Source: Nereocystis luetkeana
Lineage: Eukaryota > Sar > Phaeophyceae > Laminariales > Laminariaceae
Direction: 5' to 3'
Assembly: GCA_031213475.1 (NCBI GenBank)
Contig: JARUPZ010000006.1
Span: 868,001 to 932,000, forward strand
DNA length: 64,000 nt
Part shown: positions 51,184-62,425 of the stretch, piece by piece
Numbering within the stretch: position 1 is the stretch's first letter
Layout: each line of letters begins with the position of its first letter
Made by a program: the position numbers and the translations under genes
Notes under the pieces: model-generated
Told to the model about the DNA's origin: nothing
Database searches by the model: none
What the model saw: the letters and a program-made list of their open reading frames with translations, nothing else

Positions 51184-53457
51184 TCATGACGATGATGGCC
51201 ATAACCAGGCTTCAGTCTGTTGGGCAGACCGCCTCCCCTCCCCCCCCCCGCCATTCCCCCTCGTCCCCCTTTCGCCCCCCCCCTCTTCCCTGCCATTCTG
51301 CACACTCGCGTTGGCGTCAACGGCTGTGGTCGTGGTCGCAGCTATTCTATGCCGTTCTGCCGATGCCTCCTTCTCATCTGTATGCCATTTCCGCATGAAG
51401 GCCTCCGCCCCTTCCTCGACCCGTTGGAACCATCTGCCGGCTTTCTGTGCTGTCTCGCGCCACCCTTCGAGCTTGATGCCGAACTCCTTGAGGTCCTCCT
51501 CAAGGTACCTCATCCAGTCCCACTCCTGTCCTCCGGAGTAACCCTTACCCCCAACCATCTCCCCAAACATCACCCTCCTCGGCAGGCGCTCCTCTCCCAT
51601 TCGTGTCACAAAGCCCGCAAACAAGAGCCTACGTCTGCGTACCGTCGTCTCAACGCTTTCAGATGTTGTCCTGAGAAGCGCGCTAGCATAGGATAGAATG
51701 TGGTCTTCGCGCTTTCGTTTTCGCCACCCGATGCATCGGAGGAGCATCTTGTGGTGGACCTCCCGTAGCCTACCGTAATCAGTCTTGCTCGGGCTCCAAG
51801 TAACGCAACCGTAGAGCAACGTTTCGATCACCTCGGCTCTCAGCATTCGCACCTTCAGGCGTAGGCGCACACCCGGGCGGTCATAAATTTCCATCTTATA
51901 CCGTCCGAAGCATGCCCATGCCCTCTGGAGTCGACGCGTTACCTCGACACTTCTGCCCGTCCAATCTGCGCTGATAGCCCCGCCCAGATACACAAACTCG
52001 ATCGTTTGTTTGTACACTTGGCCGGCGGCGGTGACGGTGAACGGCACGTTCCCCCCATCTTTCGTTTGCAGACACATTATCTCCGTCTTGGCCTCCGAGA
52101 CCGTCAGGCCGAAAGCGGCACATGCAGACACGATCACCGTCATCATCCTCTCCAGGCCGTTGGGTGATCTCGATACTATGCCTGCATCGTCGGCATAGAG
52201 CATAGCCCACAGTGTCTGGGCCTCTTTATCATTCCCCTGTCCGTCGGCGTGCCCGACCCGTGCCTTCCCCCTCTTCTTTTTCTTCTTCTCCTGCTTTTGT
52301 TGGAGTTGCACCAAGCTGTCCGTGATGGCTTTATCAGCAGCGAAACGTTTCTCCGCCACACGCAGCACCGCTGTAAAAAACATGTTGAACAACAATGGCG
52401 CGAGCACACACCCTTGCCGTAGGCCCTGTTTCACGTCGAACATATCTGAGCACTCGCCGTCATCCAGCCGCACGCATGCTCGCATGCCGTCGTGGAATTG
52501 GCGGATAACGGTGAGCATTCTAGGTGGCACCCCAAAGCGAGCCAAGACAGCCCACAGGAGGGTTCGGTCGACGGAGTCGTAGGCTTTGGTGAGGTCGACA
52601 AAGCACATGAAGAGCGGAGTGTCCTTCTTCCTTGCCAATTCCTGCAAGCGTCGCACCACGAACATCATGTCGACCGTCGATCGTTCGGGCCTAAAGCCAC
52701 ACTGCTCCTCCGGCAGGATGCCTTCCCGTTCGCAATAGTCGCTGAGTCGGCGCGCGATGACTTTGAGGAGCACTTTGCCGGCATGCGCGACTAGGGAAAT
52801 GCCACGATAGTTACCACACTCCGTCCTGTCTTTCTTCTTGTGCAGCACCTTAATCGTTGCATCCTTCCATTGCTGCGGCACGACCCCTCCCCTCCACACA
52901 GCGACGATAATCTCGTAGAAGCTTCCCAAGGTGTCCGAGTCTCCCTCGTCGGCCAGGACCTTCAGAAGTTCAGCTGGGAGACCATCAGGCCCAACCGCCT
53001 TGCGGTTCGCCATCGCCCTGATCGCGTCTTCCACCTCGTATCTAGACGGGACGTCGTCCAGCGGACTGCACGAGGGCCAGACCTTGAGCTCATCGACGAT
53101 AGTCGGATCGAGGGTCGATGACCTTGTGTTTAGCAGCTTATGGAACCACCTTACCCATCGTTCCCGGATGAGGCCTACGTCTCGTAGTAATCTACCTTCC
53201 TCGTCCCTGATGTACTGCGAATGGAAAGTCCTCTTTCCTTCCACATTCATCCCCTTAAGGTGCTTGTAGAACCCAAACTGATCACCTTCTTGGATACGCC
53301 TTTCGAGTTGACGGACGTATTCCTCGAAGAACTTCTGCACTCCGTCCGTCCTCGCACGTTTGAGCTGTTTAGTGGCAATCTTCACAGCTTTTCGCAGATT
53401 TTTGTCTTCCGGGTTAGCACGTAGTTGCGTCCTCGCATTTTCCTTCTCCTGCCATAA
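51184..53457 (-). mobile_element. Non-LTR (LINE-type) reverse transcriptase, 5'-truncated
   Basis: A single open frame of about 757 codons, bounded by TAG at 53460-53458 and TGA at 51186-51184, with no ATG at its 5' edge. Reverse-transcriptase blocks run in order: [46 protein letters not shown] (first catalytic Asp), [23 protein letters not shown] (YADD catalytic pair), [12 protein letters not shown] and VYLGG. A Lys-rich insert sits between the GLRQG and YADD blocks. The C-terminal part ([34 protein letters not shown]) is the usual tail of algal/animal LINE proteins. No upstream endonuclease domain and no LTRs were seen, so it is probably a 5'-truncated but recent copy. Confidence 0.93.
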
Positions 53458-53852
53458 CTATTACCGGTGCGTTCAACCCCTGTAAAGACCATTCCACACT
53501 AATTCCAGGTGATTTGTCGCCGAAACGGGAGTACAGCAGTGTTGATAAGGCTCGAAATAAATTACAGTAGCGTCACACCGACCATCAAGGTAAGAGCCGT
53601 TAGGAATTCATACTCGTATGTAGCAGCATATATCAAAGTAGCACCCAAACGACCGTTACGTGTCCAGACAGGATAAACATACCAGGTAGAAGGTACATGC
53701 CTGGTAAACGCATAATATTAATTAAGATTACCTGGTAGTACAGTAGTAGTCAGTCTTTCCGATTCTGACCAAAAAAAGATAAATAGTACCAATACCTTGC
53801 TTCCAGTCTTGCCCCCCCCCCCCCTTCCTGTCTTGCTCCGACTGCTCTTGGG

Positions 53853-54250
53853 GGGGGTGTACTCGATATCATGCTTGGCCGTGGTCATACTTCGAAGTAT
53901 GACCATAGACCCTTGCATCCCTACAATGCCGGGGCGGAGCATGCTGGGTTTTCACCGACCAGGCAGACATTGCTGGAACCAAGCACGGAGCGCCGTGAGG
54001 TGTCCGGCGAGTCGCATGAAGGGTGAGCTGCATCCTACTGAAAACCGATTGTGAGGGGGTGTACTCGATATCATGCATGGCCGTAGCCGTGTGCCCATAG
54101 ACCCTCGCGTCCCCACAATGCCGGGAAGGAGCAGGGGGGGGGGGGCGTACTCATTTGTTGCTTGTCTTACAGAAGTCATTTGGCCATTGACCACGCATTC
54201 CTTTCTAGATGGGGCACCGCTCCTACTCCTAACAGAGACACCTCGAACAG
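53853..54250 (+). repeat. Repeat A (two copies) and repeat B outside a recognised gene
   Basis: GGGGGGGTGTACTCGATATC at 53853, a second start GGGGGTGTACTCGATATCATG at 54055, then a G-run and CGTACTCATTTGTTGCTTGTC (repeat B, reversed) at 54138. In repeat B, CTTACAGAAGTC stands where others have CTTAGTC. Just 400 bases 5' of the LINE. Confidence 0.75.
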
Positions 54251-54867
54251 TTGGGTACTCAATACGCTTTTCCATAGATTACATCAACACTTTTGCCTAC
54301 CTTTACACCCCTTCCTGTTTTGCCTTTGGTGGCCACCATCCATCTCCTTGGATGGCGATCGTTTTTTCGGTATTGTATATTAATAGTGTACCCGGTACTA
54401 ATTTTCTCTATTAATAGATCACATTCGTCGGCAGGTTTGGGTGACTTCAATATTTCGGACGAGACAACGATCAATCGTGTCAAGCAATATCTGTTCGTCG
54501 CCTTTATGTATTGCACCAGCTAAACACAGACAAGGGCCCTAAAACCGAGTGCCGCTTTTTTCTTCTACAGCAGGACAACCACAAAGAGGCAAGCCCCGCT
54601 TCTTTAATCAAGAGCAGAACACCCACACAAGGGCGAACCACCTCGTATCACACTCGTAAAATTCGCGGGAGTATCATACCATACGTACGTACATAAGGGT
54701 AGCCGTTTCCACTTCGATATACTTCGGGGGTTTCTAGAGAAATTGCCATCATACATATTCACATTTCCTTCCGTTCGCAGTGCTATCAGCAACAAGCCAA
54801 AAATCTGTCTGAGCTTTCCCATTGAGCTTTGGAACTATTTCCCTTCGTTCCTTCTTTCTTTCTTTTT

Positions 54868-54960
54868 TCGAGGCGGGGGGGGGGGGGGGGGGGGTGTACT
54901 CGATAGGAGAGATGTACTCGATCTCATGCATGGCCGTAGTCGTATGGGGGGGGGAGGGGG
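54868..54960 (+). repeat. Repeat A fragment between G-runs
   Basis: A ~22-base G-run, TGTACTCGATAGGAGAGATG, TACTCGATCTCATGCATGGC, CGTAGTCGTATGG, second G-run. Matches the double-GTACTC form at 1034 and 26760. Confidence 0.75.
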
Positions 54961-55299
54961 TTGAGGCGACATCGGGAAATTCGTTTTTTGTGACCGTCTG
55001 ATGTTCGGCGTTTCGAGCTTTGGAAGAAGGTATCGTAAAATTAAAATTTCATACCTCGGATCCTGTGGCGTGCCGAGTTTTTGTGAGTCTGTCTGAGCCT
55101 TGCGGTTGGACTTCGAGGCTTTGGGAGGAAGCCTGAACCTTGAAGCTATTCGCCCGCCATCCGCAGGCCGCAATCCATACCGCATGCGAAAGCTTGAGCC
55201 CAAACAAGTTGGCTGACGGCTTTGACGGTCTACTATAAATAATAGGGTGCGCAAGCGTGTTGACTACAAATCCTCCTAGAGGATCATACTGCCGTAGCT

Positions 55300-55455
55300 C
55301 CGGTATAGGGTCATCAGGGGACATCAGAGGTACACCCCCGGGTATACATCATAGGTGGATATGGATTATGCGGATGATACAACGGATGTGGTATACAAGG
55401 GACATCTTGGATACATCTCCGGGGTTTCATAGGTGTATGTGGATCATGTAGCAAG
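55300..55455 (+). repeat. Short tandem duplication, GGGACATC...CATAGGTG...GGAT
   Basis: GGGGACATCAGAGGTACACCC, CATAGGTGGATATGGATTATG and then GGGACATCTTGGATACATCTC, CATAGGTGTATGTGGATCATG: two ~90 bp diverged units. Confidence 0.65.
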
Positions 55456-55654
55456 TACAACGGCTGTTTCTTCTAATGTGGACTAGCACAGGTGACAGAG
55501 GCAAGGGTAGCAACCCTGTAACCCAGCAGCGACGGTTTTGCCATACAGTACGCGTGGCTAATGCTGTAACCGTCCTTCGTCTCGTCGCTTTGTCACATAC
55601 AGGGTTATCTAAACCGATACCCATCTGGTTTGCTGCTTTGCACATGCACCACAC

Positions 55655-55905
55655 CCTCAGACAGATCACCCACATATACTATATTCCCACTTGATGATCT
55701 AGATCCCCCAGGGAGGATACTCTCCTGATCTGTACGATCTGTACGATATGCATGATCTAGCTCATGTTGCCGGGTGGGAGCCGTACAATCTGCATTGATC
55801 TAGCACATATTTCCTGGGCTGAACCTGTTCGAAATCGATCCAGTACGACAACATCTCATAAACAAACGGCAGGTTATCATCTGTAGTATCTAGATCGTGG
55901 TCGGT
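55655..55905 (-). mobile_element. F3 copy
   Basis: CTCAGACAGATCACCCACATA, CATGATCTAGCTCATGTTGC, CGGGTGGGAGCCGTACAATC, CGGCAGGTTATCATCTGTAG. Carries the uninterrupted TA at 55758-55759. Confidence 0.65.
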
Positions 55906-57139
55906 CCGACGTGTCACCACGAAGCAGGTACGAGCTCTCTGGGATAAATATCCAGCGCGGGCACTGGGTGTGCTGATGCCGTTGGGGAGAAAAAAACTCC
56001 GAGGAACCCATTGTAGTGTATTTATAGATGCGCACACAGCAGTAGGCGTTTCGTCAAAATCTACAAACGACTTCGAACTAGAGTCAGTGATTTGCAAACA
56101 ACACCCGTTCTTCAAAATGCCAGTAAAAACTGCTGCACAGAAACAATAATCCAGAGCTTTTTACTACCTGGTAAACCCCCTCTTGCCCTTTTTTGGGCCC
56201 AATACCTCTCTTACTACCTCTCACGGGAACGTGATTTTGTTTTCCACACTTTTGTCGGTTACGTCAGCTTACTATTGATACTGTACTTCAAGGCGTCCGT
56301 CAGAAAACCGACATTTTTTTAGGCGAAAGCCGATTTTCATCTGTGATGTATATGCCCATAGTATAATATACTATTATTAAATAATAGGCTTCGACAGGTC
56401 AAGCGAAGCAAATCTCCACTTTTGCGGGGGGGGGGGGGGGTTGCTGCCGGCTCGCAACTTCGAGTTCGAGAAAAACACCCCTTGATTCGTTTTTGGCTGC
56501 CCACGATTGGTGTCTTGGCGCACCCGACGACTTTACACAACCCATACGGAGCGTGCTTCAATTCGGCGGGGCTGTGGTTGCTTGTGAGGAGCTAGAGTTG
56601 TCCGCAAGCCAAGGGCACATATTTAGCTGGGGATCGTTCATCGTCTCACTTTGACCAATTTTCGACCACTGGAGCACTCCAAGGTCGAGGTGTAGGTACC
56701 CTGTTGAGGGAGCGCGGAAGACCAATCTGGAGAGAATTACAAGCTGATGTGCATGACACGATGAGCTGATACAGTACACCCGCTTTCTGTTACTGTAGGA
56801 CACCAACCAGCCGAAGGTCCAAACGCAGTGTGTCAAAACAGCGGCGCGATCGACCGCACCGACAGAGCATTTAGACATGACAACCACCTGGAAACCCGGG
56901 GACGGGGAGTGGATAAGATCCTCCGTGGTCTTTTTGTGGAGACAGCACAAACACAGGCACGTGTATGATATTATATCACTGTTTTGGTATACTAAGTACC
57001 AGTACCAAGAAATACTGTTGGTGTTGCCGTTGCTGCTGTTAGTGCTGTTGCTGTCGTCGTTGGTGCTCGATGTGTTGCTGCTGTTGTCGTCGTAGTTCTG
57101 CACACTGCTGCCGCTGCCGCTGCTGCTGCTGCTGCTGGT

Positions 57140-57270
57140 GTTGAAGTTCTTAGATTAACTCATGGCCTTGATCTGCAGCCCATTAGTCAGAGGACAGGCT
57201 CCCACTAATGCTCGAGCGGTGGAGTGGAAGAATACAGCAAATCACCAGGAGAAAAGAAAAAAAAAACGAA
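57140..57270 (+). repeat. A-tailed repeat copy
   Basis: After GCTGCTGCTGCTGCTGGTG: TTAACTCATGGCCTTGATC, AGAGGACAGGCTCCCACTAA, GGTGGAGTGGAAGAATACAGC, then a 10-A tail. Confidence 0.65.
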
Positions 57271-57407
57271 GAAAAAATAATCACAGCCTCAACCGCCACA
57301 ACAATAAAGCGTTGCCTGACGGACCCAACGGTTTCATGTATTTTGTTGTTGCTGGTGGTGTGTATGTCGCTGCTGCTCTTCTTATATACATATGCTCGTC
57401 GCTGTAG

Positions 57408-57510
57408 TCAATCAAGTCCGTGGTCACCGTGCAGGCTCCAGTAATGGTGGCATGGCGGGTACGAAGAATACAGCGAACCGTTAGGAAAACGAAAAACAAA
57501 AAAAAACTTA
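57408..57510 (+). repeat. A-tailed repeat copy
   Basis: GTCCGTGGTCACCGTGCAGGC, TCCAGTAATGGTGGC, GAAGAATACAGCGAACC, A-rich tail. Confidence 0.6.
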
Positions 57511-57599
57511 CCGGTGCATATCATCGCCAAAACCATTTTACAAAGGAGTGCAAGGGCTCCGCATGGGTGAGCCGGCGTCCCCGGCGGCTTGGTGGGCGG

Positions 57600-58165
57600 A
57601 CCGCGGGCCTACTCGTACCGATTTCGTGGGTTAGAGTCTCCCCGAGTGCATACTCGGGGGGGCTTTTTCTTGCATCAAAAAATGGTGAGCGGAAAGCGCG
57701 AGAGGGTGAATTAGCAACAACCGATGAAAACCGACGAGCAGTGGGAATGCTCAACCCTCTGCGCGATGAAAATGAAGGCCCGTGGCGGGGGAGAGAAGGG
57801 ACGACACCTGTGACCACGCCTTGTCCAGAAGATGACCGCTGACGGTATAACCTCCTACTGGTACGAGTTAAGTTGAAGAGTAAAAGGGATGGTGAAAATT
57901 AAAAACTGAAAAAAAAACTGCTCTAGACGGGGGAAAAAACATCACGTGCTCGTGTTTACCGGAAGTAGATTCCACACCAGCTATACAATACACGGCGTAC
58001 CATTCACGTTTTGAGGCCTGATTACGAAGAGGCAGATCAAGTCAATGCCACGTGTCGAAGGACGAAGGCAATGCCGAGTTTCAGTTCTCAGTTTTTGCAT
58101 CTGTCAACCTCACATCATTTTTTTTTCCTCGTCTGTTTTCTCAATCTCGAAACTCTGGATCGCAC
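57600..58165. other. No gene seen
   Basis: Includes a CCCCGAGTGCATACTCGGGGGG hairpin (57641-57662; 9 bp stem, 4-base loop) followed by CTTTTTCTT. A 140-codon plus-strand frame (57420-57842) has no recognisable domain. Confidence 0.4.
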
Positions 58166-58170
58166 TTAAG

Positions 58171-58274
58171 TTTCGAGGGGCCATAGTTAACAGGACCAAA
58201 TATTGTTAGTAAAAATTGTCAAACATATAGGTTTTTATGTATACCATAGGTCTTGTTAACTATGGCCCCCCGTA
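58171..58274 (+). mobile_element. MITE family F1 copy
   Basis: TTTCGAGGGGCCATAGTTAA to GTTAACTATGGCCCCCCGTAA with the intact inner core. TA follows the right end. Confidence 0.82.
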
Positions 58275-58309
58275 ATAATAGCTGTAGAAGTAGTTGGACA
58301 CACTTGTAT

Positions 58310-58790
58310 ACCCGTAGTACAGAACCACCGGAAATGTTGCCAATCCTTGCAGTATCCGCCCGAAATACTGCCAAGTATCGGCAGTACGCGCAGTATCCGC
58401 CCGAAATACTGCCAAGTACCGGCAGCACGCGCAGTATCGCACCACGAAATACTCGAGAGTAGAGGCAGTAATCGCAGCAACGATCAGAATTACTGCGAGT
58501 ATGAACAGTATTGAATATTATCTGAACATCGATCCGTAAGGCAAAACGAAAACGCTAAGTACCGCAAAAATGCGATGGACAGCATTCTCATTGCGGAACC
58601 CCGAAATACCCAGACTGGAGTTAACACAGCAGTAACCACAGTGCAGAACCCCGATGTACTGCGAGTACTCGGCAGTGCAAGCAGTGTCGAACACCGAAGT
58701 ACTGCCTGTACTTGCAGTACCTTCAGTATTGCTCGCCCAGAATGATTCTACTCGTTCACCCGCCGCTGTTGGGAACATCCACAGCTGCAG
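58310..58790 (+). repeat. Tandem array, CCGAAATACTGCCAAGTA units
   Basis: CCGCCCGAAATACTGCCAAG, TACCGGCAGCACGCGCAGTAT and later GAACCCCGATGTACTGCGAG, TACTTGCAGTACCTTCAG. Early units (58350-58440) are a near-perfect ~45 bp pair; later ones are decayed. Confidence 0.75.
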
Positions 58791-59060
58791 CAGTCAGTCT
58801 AAAAGTGTATGCAGTGCATTTCACGTAGAGTTGAACCCAGATTGAGCCACGAAAATAAAGTTACTCGTAACTTGCCGAGTGTTAGTCATATTTGCTGCGT
58901 TTTACTGCTTGTGGTACTCGTATCTCAACCAGCTGATCCTAACCACGCGATTCCAGCCGTCGGATCGTGCAGCAAACAGCCTGGAAATGGATCACTAGGC
59001 CTCTCCTCGCAGTTTTGCGCTTCGATTGTTTGTATTGAACTCAAAAATATTATACTATTT

Positions 59061-59172
59061 TTAACTGGGGACCTTATCAAATACCTGGTAAGACGTACGG
59101 AAATACAAAAACCTGTATGATTCGCTATTTTTACCAACAATATCTGGTCCTATTTACTATGGTCCCCCGTAA
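59061..59172 (+). mobile_element. MITE family F1 copy carrying a CCTGG micro-insertion
   Basis: Left arm mutated (TTAACTGGGGACC), right arm intact (TACTATGGTCCCCCGTAA). At 59082-59090 the family's AAATAGGAC reads AAATACCTGGTAAGAC, i.e. TA replaced by TACCTGGTA. Confidence 0.85.
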
Positions 59173-59529
59173 TACGTTTACGACGCGAACAGTTCTGCTT
59201 GGTATTGTACGTAATGTAGTGTGTCGGTACAGTAGTTTGATTTTTGATCGCACAATAAAAACCGTAACTCTATTCGGATCTATTCTAAATTTCAGATAAT
59301 TGCCGGGTGCGGCCGAAGGTCACGAATACTGCTGTTGTATTGCTCGACTACGAGTACACGTCGAACTATAAGTTTTCGAGTTATTTCGGAAAAACGACGA
59401 TGGACCATCACAACCCTTAGGGTCGCTCGGTCGAGACAGGCACCGAACAGGGCGAGACTGAGGGATCGAACACGCCAAGTCCTGGGCAACCCCGACGCCG
59501 CGAGATCGAAGAGATAATGTGAAGATCGC

Positions 59530-59650
59530 AGTGTGTGTTCTTCACATGAAAACGTTCTTTCTACCCGCCGACATACAGCACAACCAGTGTCCGTGCCGAT
59601 TCTTCAATCAAATCCTGGAGAGATAAAAGTTTTGTGGTCTCACAAATACG
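59530..59650 (+). repeat. GTCGACATCCAGCAC family copy
   Basis: TGTGTTCTTCACATGAAAACG, TTCTTTCTACCCGCCGACAT, CACAACCAGTGTCCGTGCCG, TTTTGTGGTCTCACAAATACG. Copies at 42465-42525 and 55905-56010 are shorter. Confidence 0.65.
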
Positions 59651-59659
59651 AAAGAAAGC

Positions 59660-60500
59660 CCCAGGAACCTCATGTATTATTGGCCAAATATCACTTCAGC
59701 AGCTCAAGTACGTACTGCGGCTGGCTGTAGTAATCCCCAAGATCTGCCGAAGAGAGAGAGGTTCGATGCCGCCGAGGTAGTCGGGAAAAGCGGTGGCGAC
59801 TGCGAGAGGTGGACAGATCAAAGAGATAAAGCCTTGCGACAACTCGAGATCGCACAGCAGCAGCAGACAGCCACACGAGACGAATATACAGGGGCCAGAA
59901 AGAACCGTGCTGCGTTGAAGAAACAACCTCGATGTATCACCAGGAGCCAGAACGAACCTAGCCCTGTCGAAAATCAGAATCAAAAGCCGGTGCTGCGAAG
60001 GTCCAGAAAATCAGGCTTTGTGGGCGGCCAAAATCGAAGACGATCCGCAAATTGTGGAAGATCGAAGCGAGGCCTGACTAATTTTTCGTGTGTGATGGAT
60101 ACGCGTGCGAGTGCAAGCACAACAAACTAACGATTCTCGGCCGAGTTGCCATGGTGCACTCGATACTGCAGTACTCCTCTTGCAAAACGACCGCAGTACA
60201 CAACGGACAAGATTCAATCTCCAGCAGCTGAGGATAGTACCGGGCTCCTTCCCCCCTCGGTCTGCCACAGAGGGCGAGGTTCGACGCGGTCGCACTCTGC
60301 GGTCTCGGGGCCGCCTCCGGCCGGGCGCAGCGGGAAAGGCGCGGCGGAGGCCGGGTCGCGCGACCCGCCAAGAAAGCGGCAGAGAAAGCGACGTCAACCC
60401 TCCAATCCGAACGAATGTGTGTCCGGGTGGCCAAACTCCAGTACAAAGCTGGAGACCCCCACCACGCACTCAGGCTCCCTCTAGGAGGGCCGACGTTGCT
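59660..60500. other. Unassigned GC-rich region with long open frames
   Basis: Plus-strand frames 59672-60130 (152 codons, Gln/Arg/Lys-rich) and 60105-60509 (134 codons, Arg/Pro-rich), and minus-strand frames 60469-60011 and 60530-60078. None matches a family I recognise. The region differs from its AT-richer surroundings and could be a remnant exon cluster or transposon interior. Confidence 0.35.
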
Positions 60501-60599
60501 TGCGAATGACCCCATGTATGCCTGGTACATACGTACTTCGAAGGTATATTATGTGGGTGTTGGTCTTTTGGAATGGGCTCAACGGTATATGCAAGCGCA

Positions 60600-61000
60600 T
60601 ATATGTTGCTGTTGCTGTTGTCGTTGTTGTTCATGTAGTTGTTGGACGTTGTTCGTACTTCAACAGCTAAACGCCATAACCTATCAATAGTCCTGGGTGA
60701 ACAGGCAGGCTCTGGCAAGTAATAGCGGTGGGGAGTGGTGGAAGTGGAAAAATCTAGCAAATCAGTACCAAACAAATCAAACCAAAGCAAAAAGTACCAA
60801 CTGCTGTAAAAAAACGTCGCCACAACAACAGGGTGCGTGTCGCCTTTCGGGATGGACCCAACGGCATTTCTCGACATGATCTGTATAGGATGCGGTCACC
60901 AGACGGGTTCCAACAATACTGGATGGGTGGAGTAGAAGAATACACCAAGTCACTACTGAGAGGATGGAAAAAAAAGAAAAAAAAAAAAGTCGCTTCTCAT
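60600..61000 (+). repeat. Two A-tailed repeat copies
   Basis: GTTGCTGTTGTCGTTGTTG start at 60605, GGCAGGCTCTGGCAAGTAAT and GGTGGAAGTGGAAAAATC at 60705-60755. Then GGTTCCAACAATACTGGATG, GGTGGAGTAGAAGAATACACC at 60906-60950 with an A-run after it. Confidence 0.6.
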
Positions 61001-61185
61001 TGCCACCGCAACATGTCGTACCTGGTAGTGTGTATGTTATCCTACAGGATGAACCCAACGGTATCGGAAATCGCGCCCAAATCAGTGCGGAGTGCGGTCC
61101 ACTATTAACAAGAAAACACCACTACAGTATACAAACCCAGGAAATATTATCCCATTTCATCCTGACCCCAGAGTAGAAACGGTCA

Positions 61186-61276
61186 CTAAATTACGGGCCA
61201 AATATTTCAACATAATCCTCGTTCGACGTTCACACCAGAGATCGAATGGGGTATTGTATTTCCGGTCAAAGTGGTA
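61186..61276 (+). mobile_element. F4 copy, diverged
   Basis: GTCACTAAATTACGGGCCAAA ... TATTTCCGGTCAAAGTGGTA; arms match the F4 ends imperfectly. Further weak copies lie near 39090-39156, 48636-48720 and 53575-53675. Confidence 0.5.
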
Positions 61277-61540
61277 TGTCGGTTGACGGCCACGAAATAG
61301 TATTGACACGTCATGGCCCACGTAGAACTAATATACTATATTGAGGGCGGGGAATTCATTGACGGTTGTTTTTGACGGCTGTCCTTAACGGATGTCTTCG
61401 ACGGCTGTCGGTCAAGGGGCAAGAGTGCCGTTAACCATTGCACCATACCAGGGTATTTGCTTAATACACGCCGTCCATATATAATAAAAAAACGGTTTTT
61501 TTAATTCTTGATACAATACCTGGTACAGCAGCATATAATA

Positions 61541-61720
61541 GTGGGGTCGCGATATTGGATGGCAATACGACGACTCGTACTCATGCTGCCTGCGCATGCG
61601 CTGTACTGCTGTTCCTTGCATTCTACTCAAGTGGGGTCGCGATATTGGATGGCAATACGACGACTCGTACTCATGCTGCCTGCGCATGCGCTGTACTGCT
61701 GTTCCTTGCATTCTACTCAA
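61541..61720 (+). repeat. Perfect 2 x 90 bp tandem duplication
   Basis: 61541-61630 and 61631-61720 appear identical base for base (GTGGGGTCGCGATATTGGAT ... GCATTCTACTCAA). Contains CTGCGCATGCGCTG. Zero divergence implies a very recent duplication or an assembly artefact. Confidence 0.95.
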
Positions 61721-61899
61721 AGGGGCACAAAAAAATCACGAAATCCACTACTGCTGTAGTTTCATGCGGCTGATGCTGTAATCGTAAAAACATCTCGTCG
61801 CTTATGGCTGTAATCGTAAATCATTTCCGTTTCTTTCCAAGTCTCGAAGAGAAAATAAATTGATAGGGCCATGAGTGGGGTGACTATAACGGCAACCAC

Positions 61900-62003
61900 T
61901 ACCGGGTACCATAGTAAATAGTACCTACGGTACGCACAAAAACCTATGTATTTCCCTATTTTTACCAACAATGTTTGGTCCTATTTACTATGGTCCCCCG
62001 TGA
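61900..62003 (+). mobile_element. MITE family F1 copy
   Basis: ACCGGGTACCATAGTAAATAG to TTTACTATGGTCCCCCGTGA, TA on the right flank, family core CCAACAATGTTTGGTCC present. Confidence 0.82.
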
Positions 62004-62164
62004 TAGTTATTGCTTGGGGTAGGCATTACAGAGCAGTTGTTAGTTGCGCGCGGAAATTTTGTAGAGCACTGCGTCTTGGTATCTCGATCTGGCAGGCGTT
62101 CGTAGCTCCATGTAATTCTTTTTTATATGTGGTACGTCAGCTATTAATAGCTGGGCCTTGCCGT

Positions 62165-62425
62165 CACCGAACTAACAATTAGTTGGCTCACATCACCAAT
62201 CAACTAAGAATTAGTTGGCTTACTTCACCACCCAACTATTAATACTAATTAGTTGGCTTACTTTTCGCCACCAACCAACCAAATACTTGGCTGACGTCGC
62301 CACCCAACAAACAATTAATTGGCCTACCCTTTTCTTCGCCACCCAAATTAGTTGGCTTACTTCAACCACCCAACTCACAATTCGATGGCTTGCTTCGCCA
62401 TCCAACAATTAACAGGCCATCGAGT
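62165..62425 (+). repeat. Tandem array, AATTAGTTGGCTTACTTCACCACCCAACT units
   Basis: About six degenerate ~45 bp units (CAACTAAGAATTAGTTGGC, TTACTTCACCACCCAACTAT, ATTAATTGGCCTACC). TATTAATA at 62235 sits where others have TA. Confidence 0.85.

Noticed and set aside
51184..53457. Reverse transcriptase as part of an LTR element or group II intron
   Set aside because: No integrase, protease, RNase H or LTRs were seen, there is no maturase domain or ribozyme-like flank, and the motif order and C-terminal tail fit non-LTR elements.
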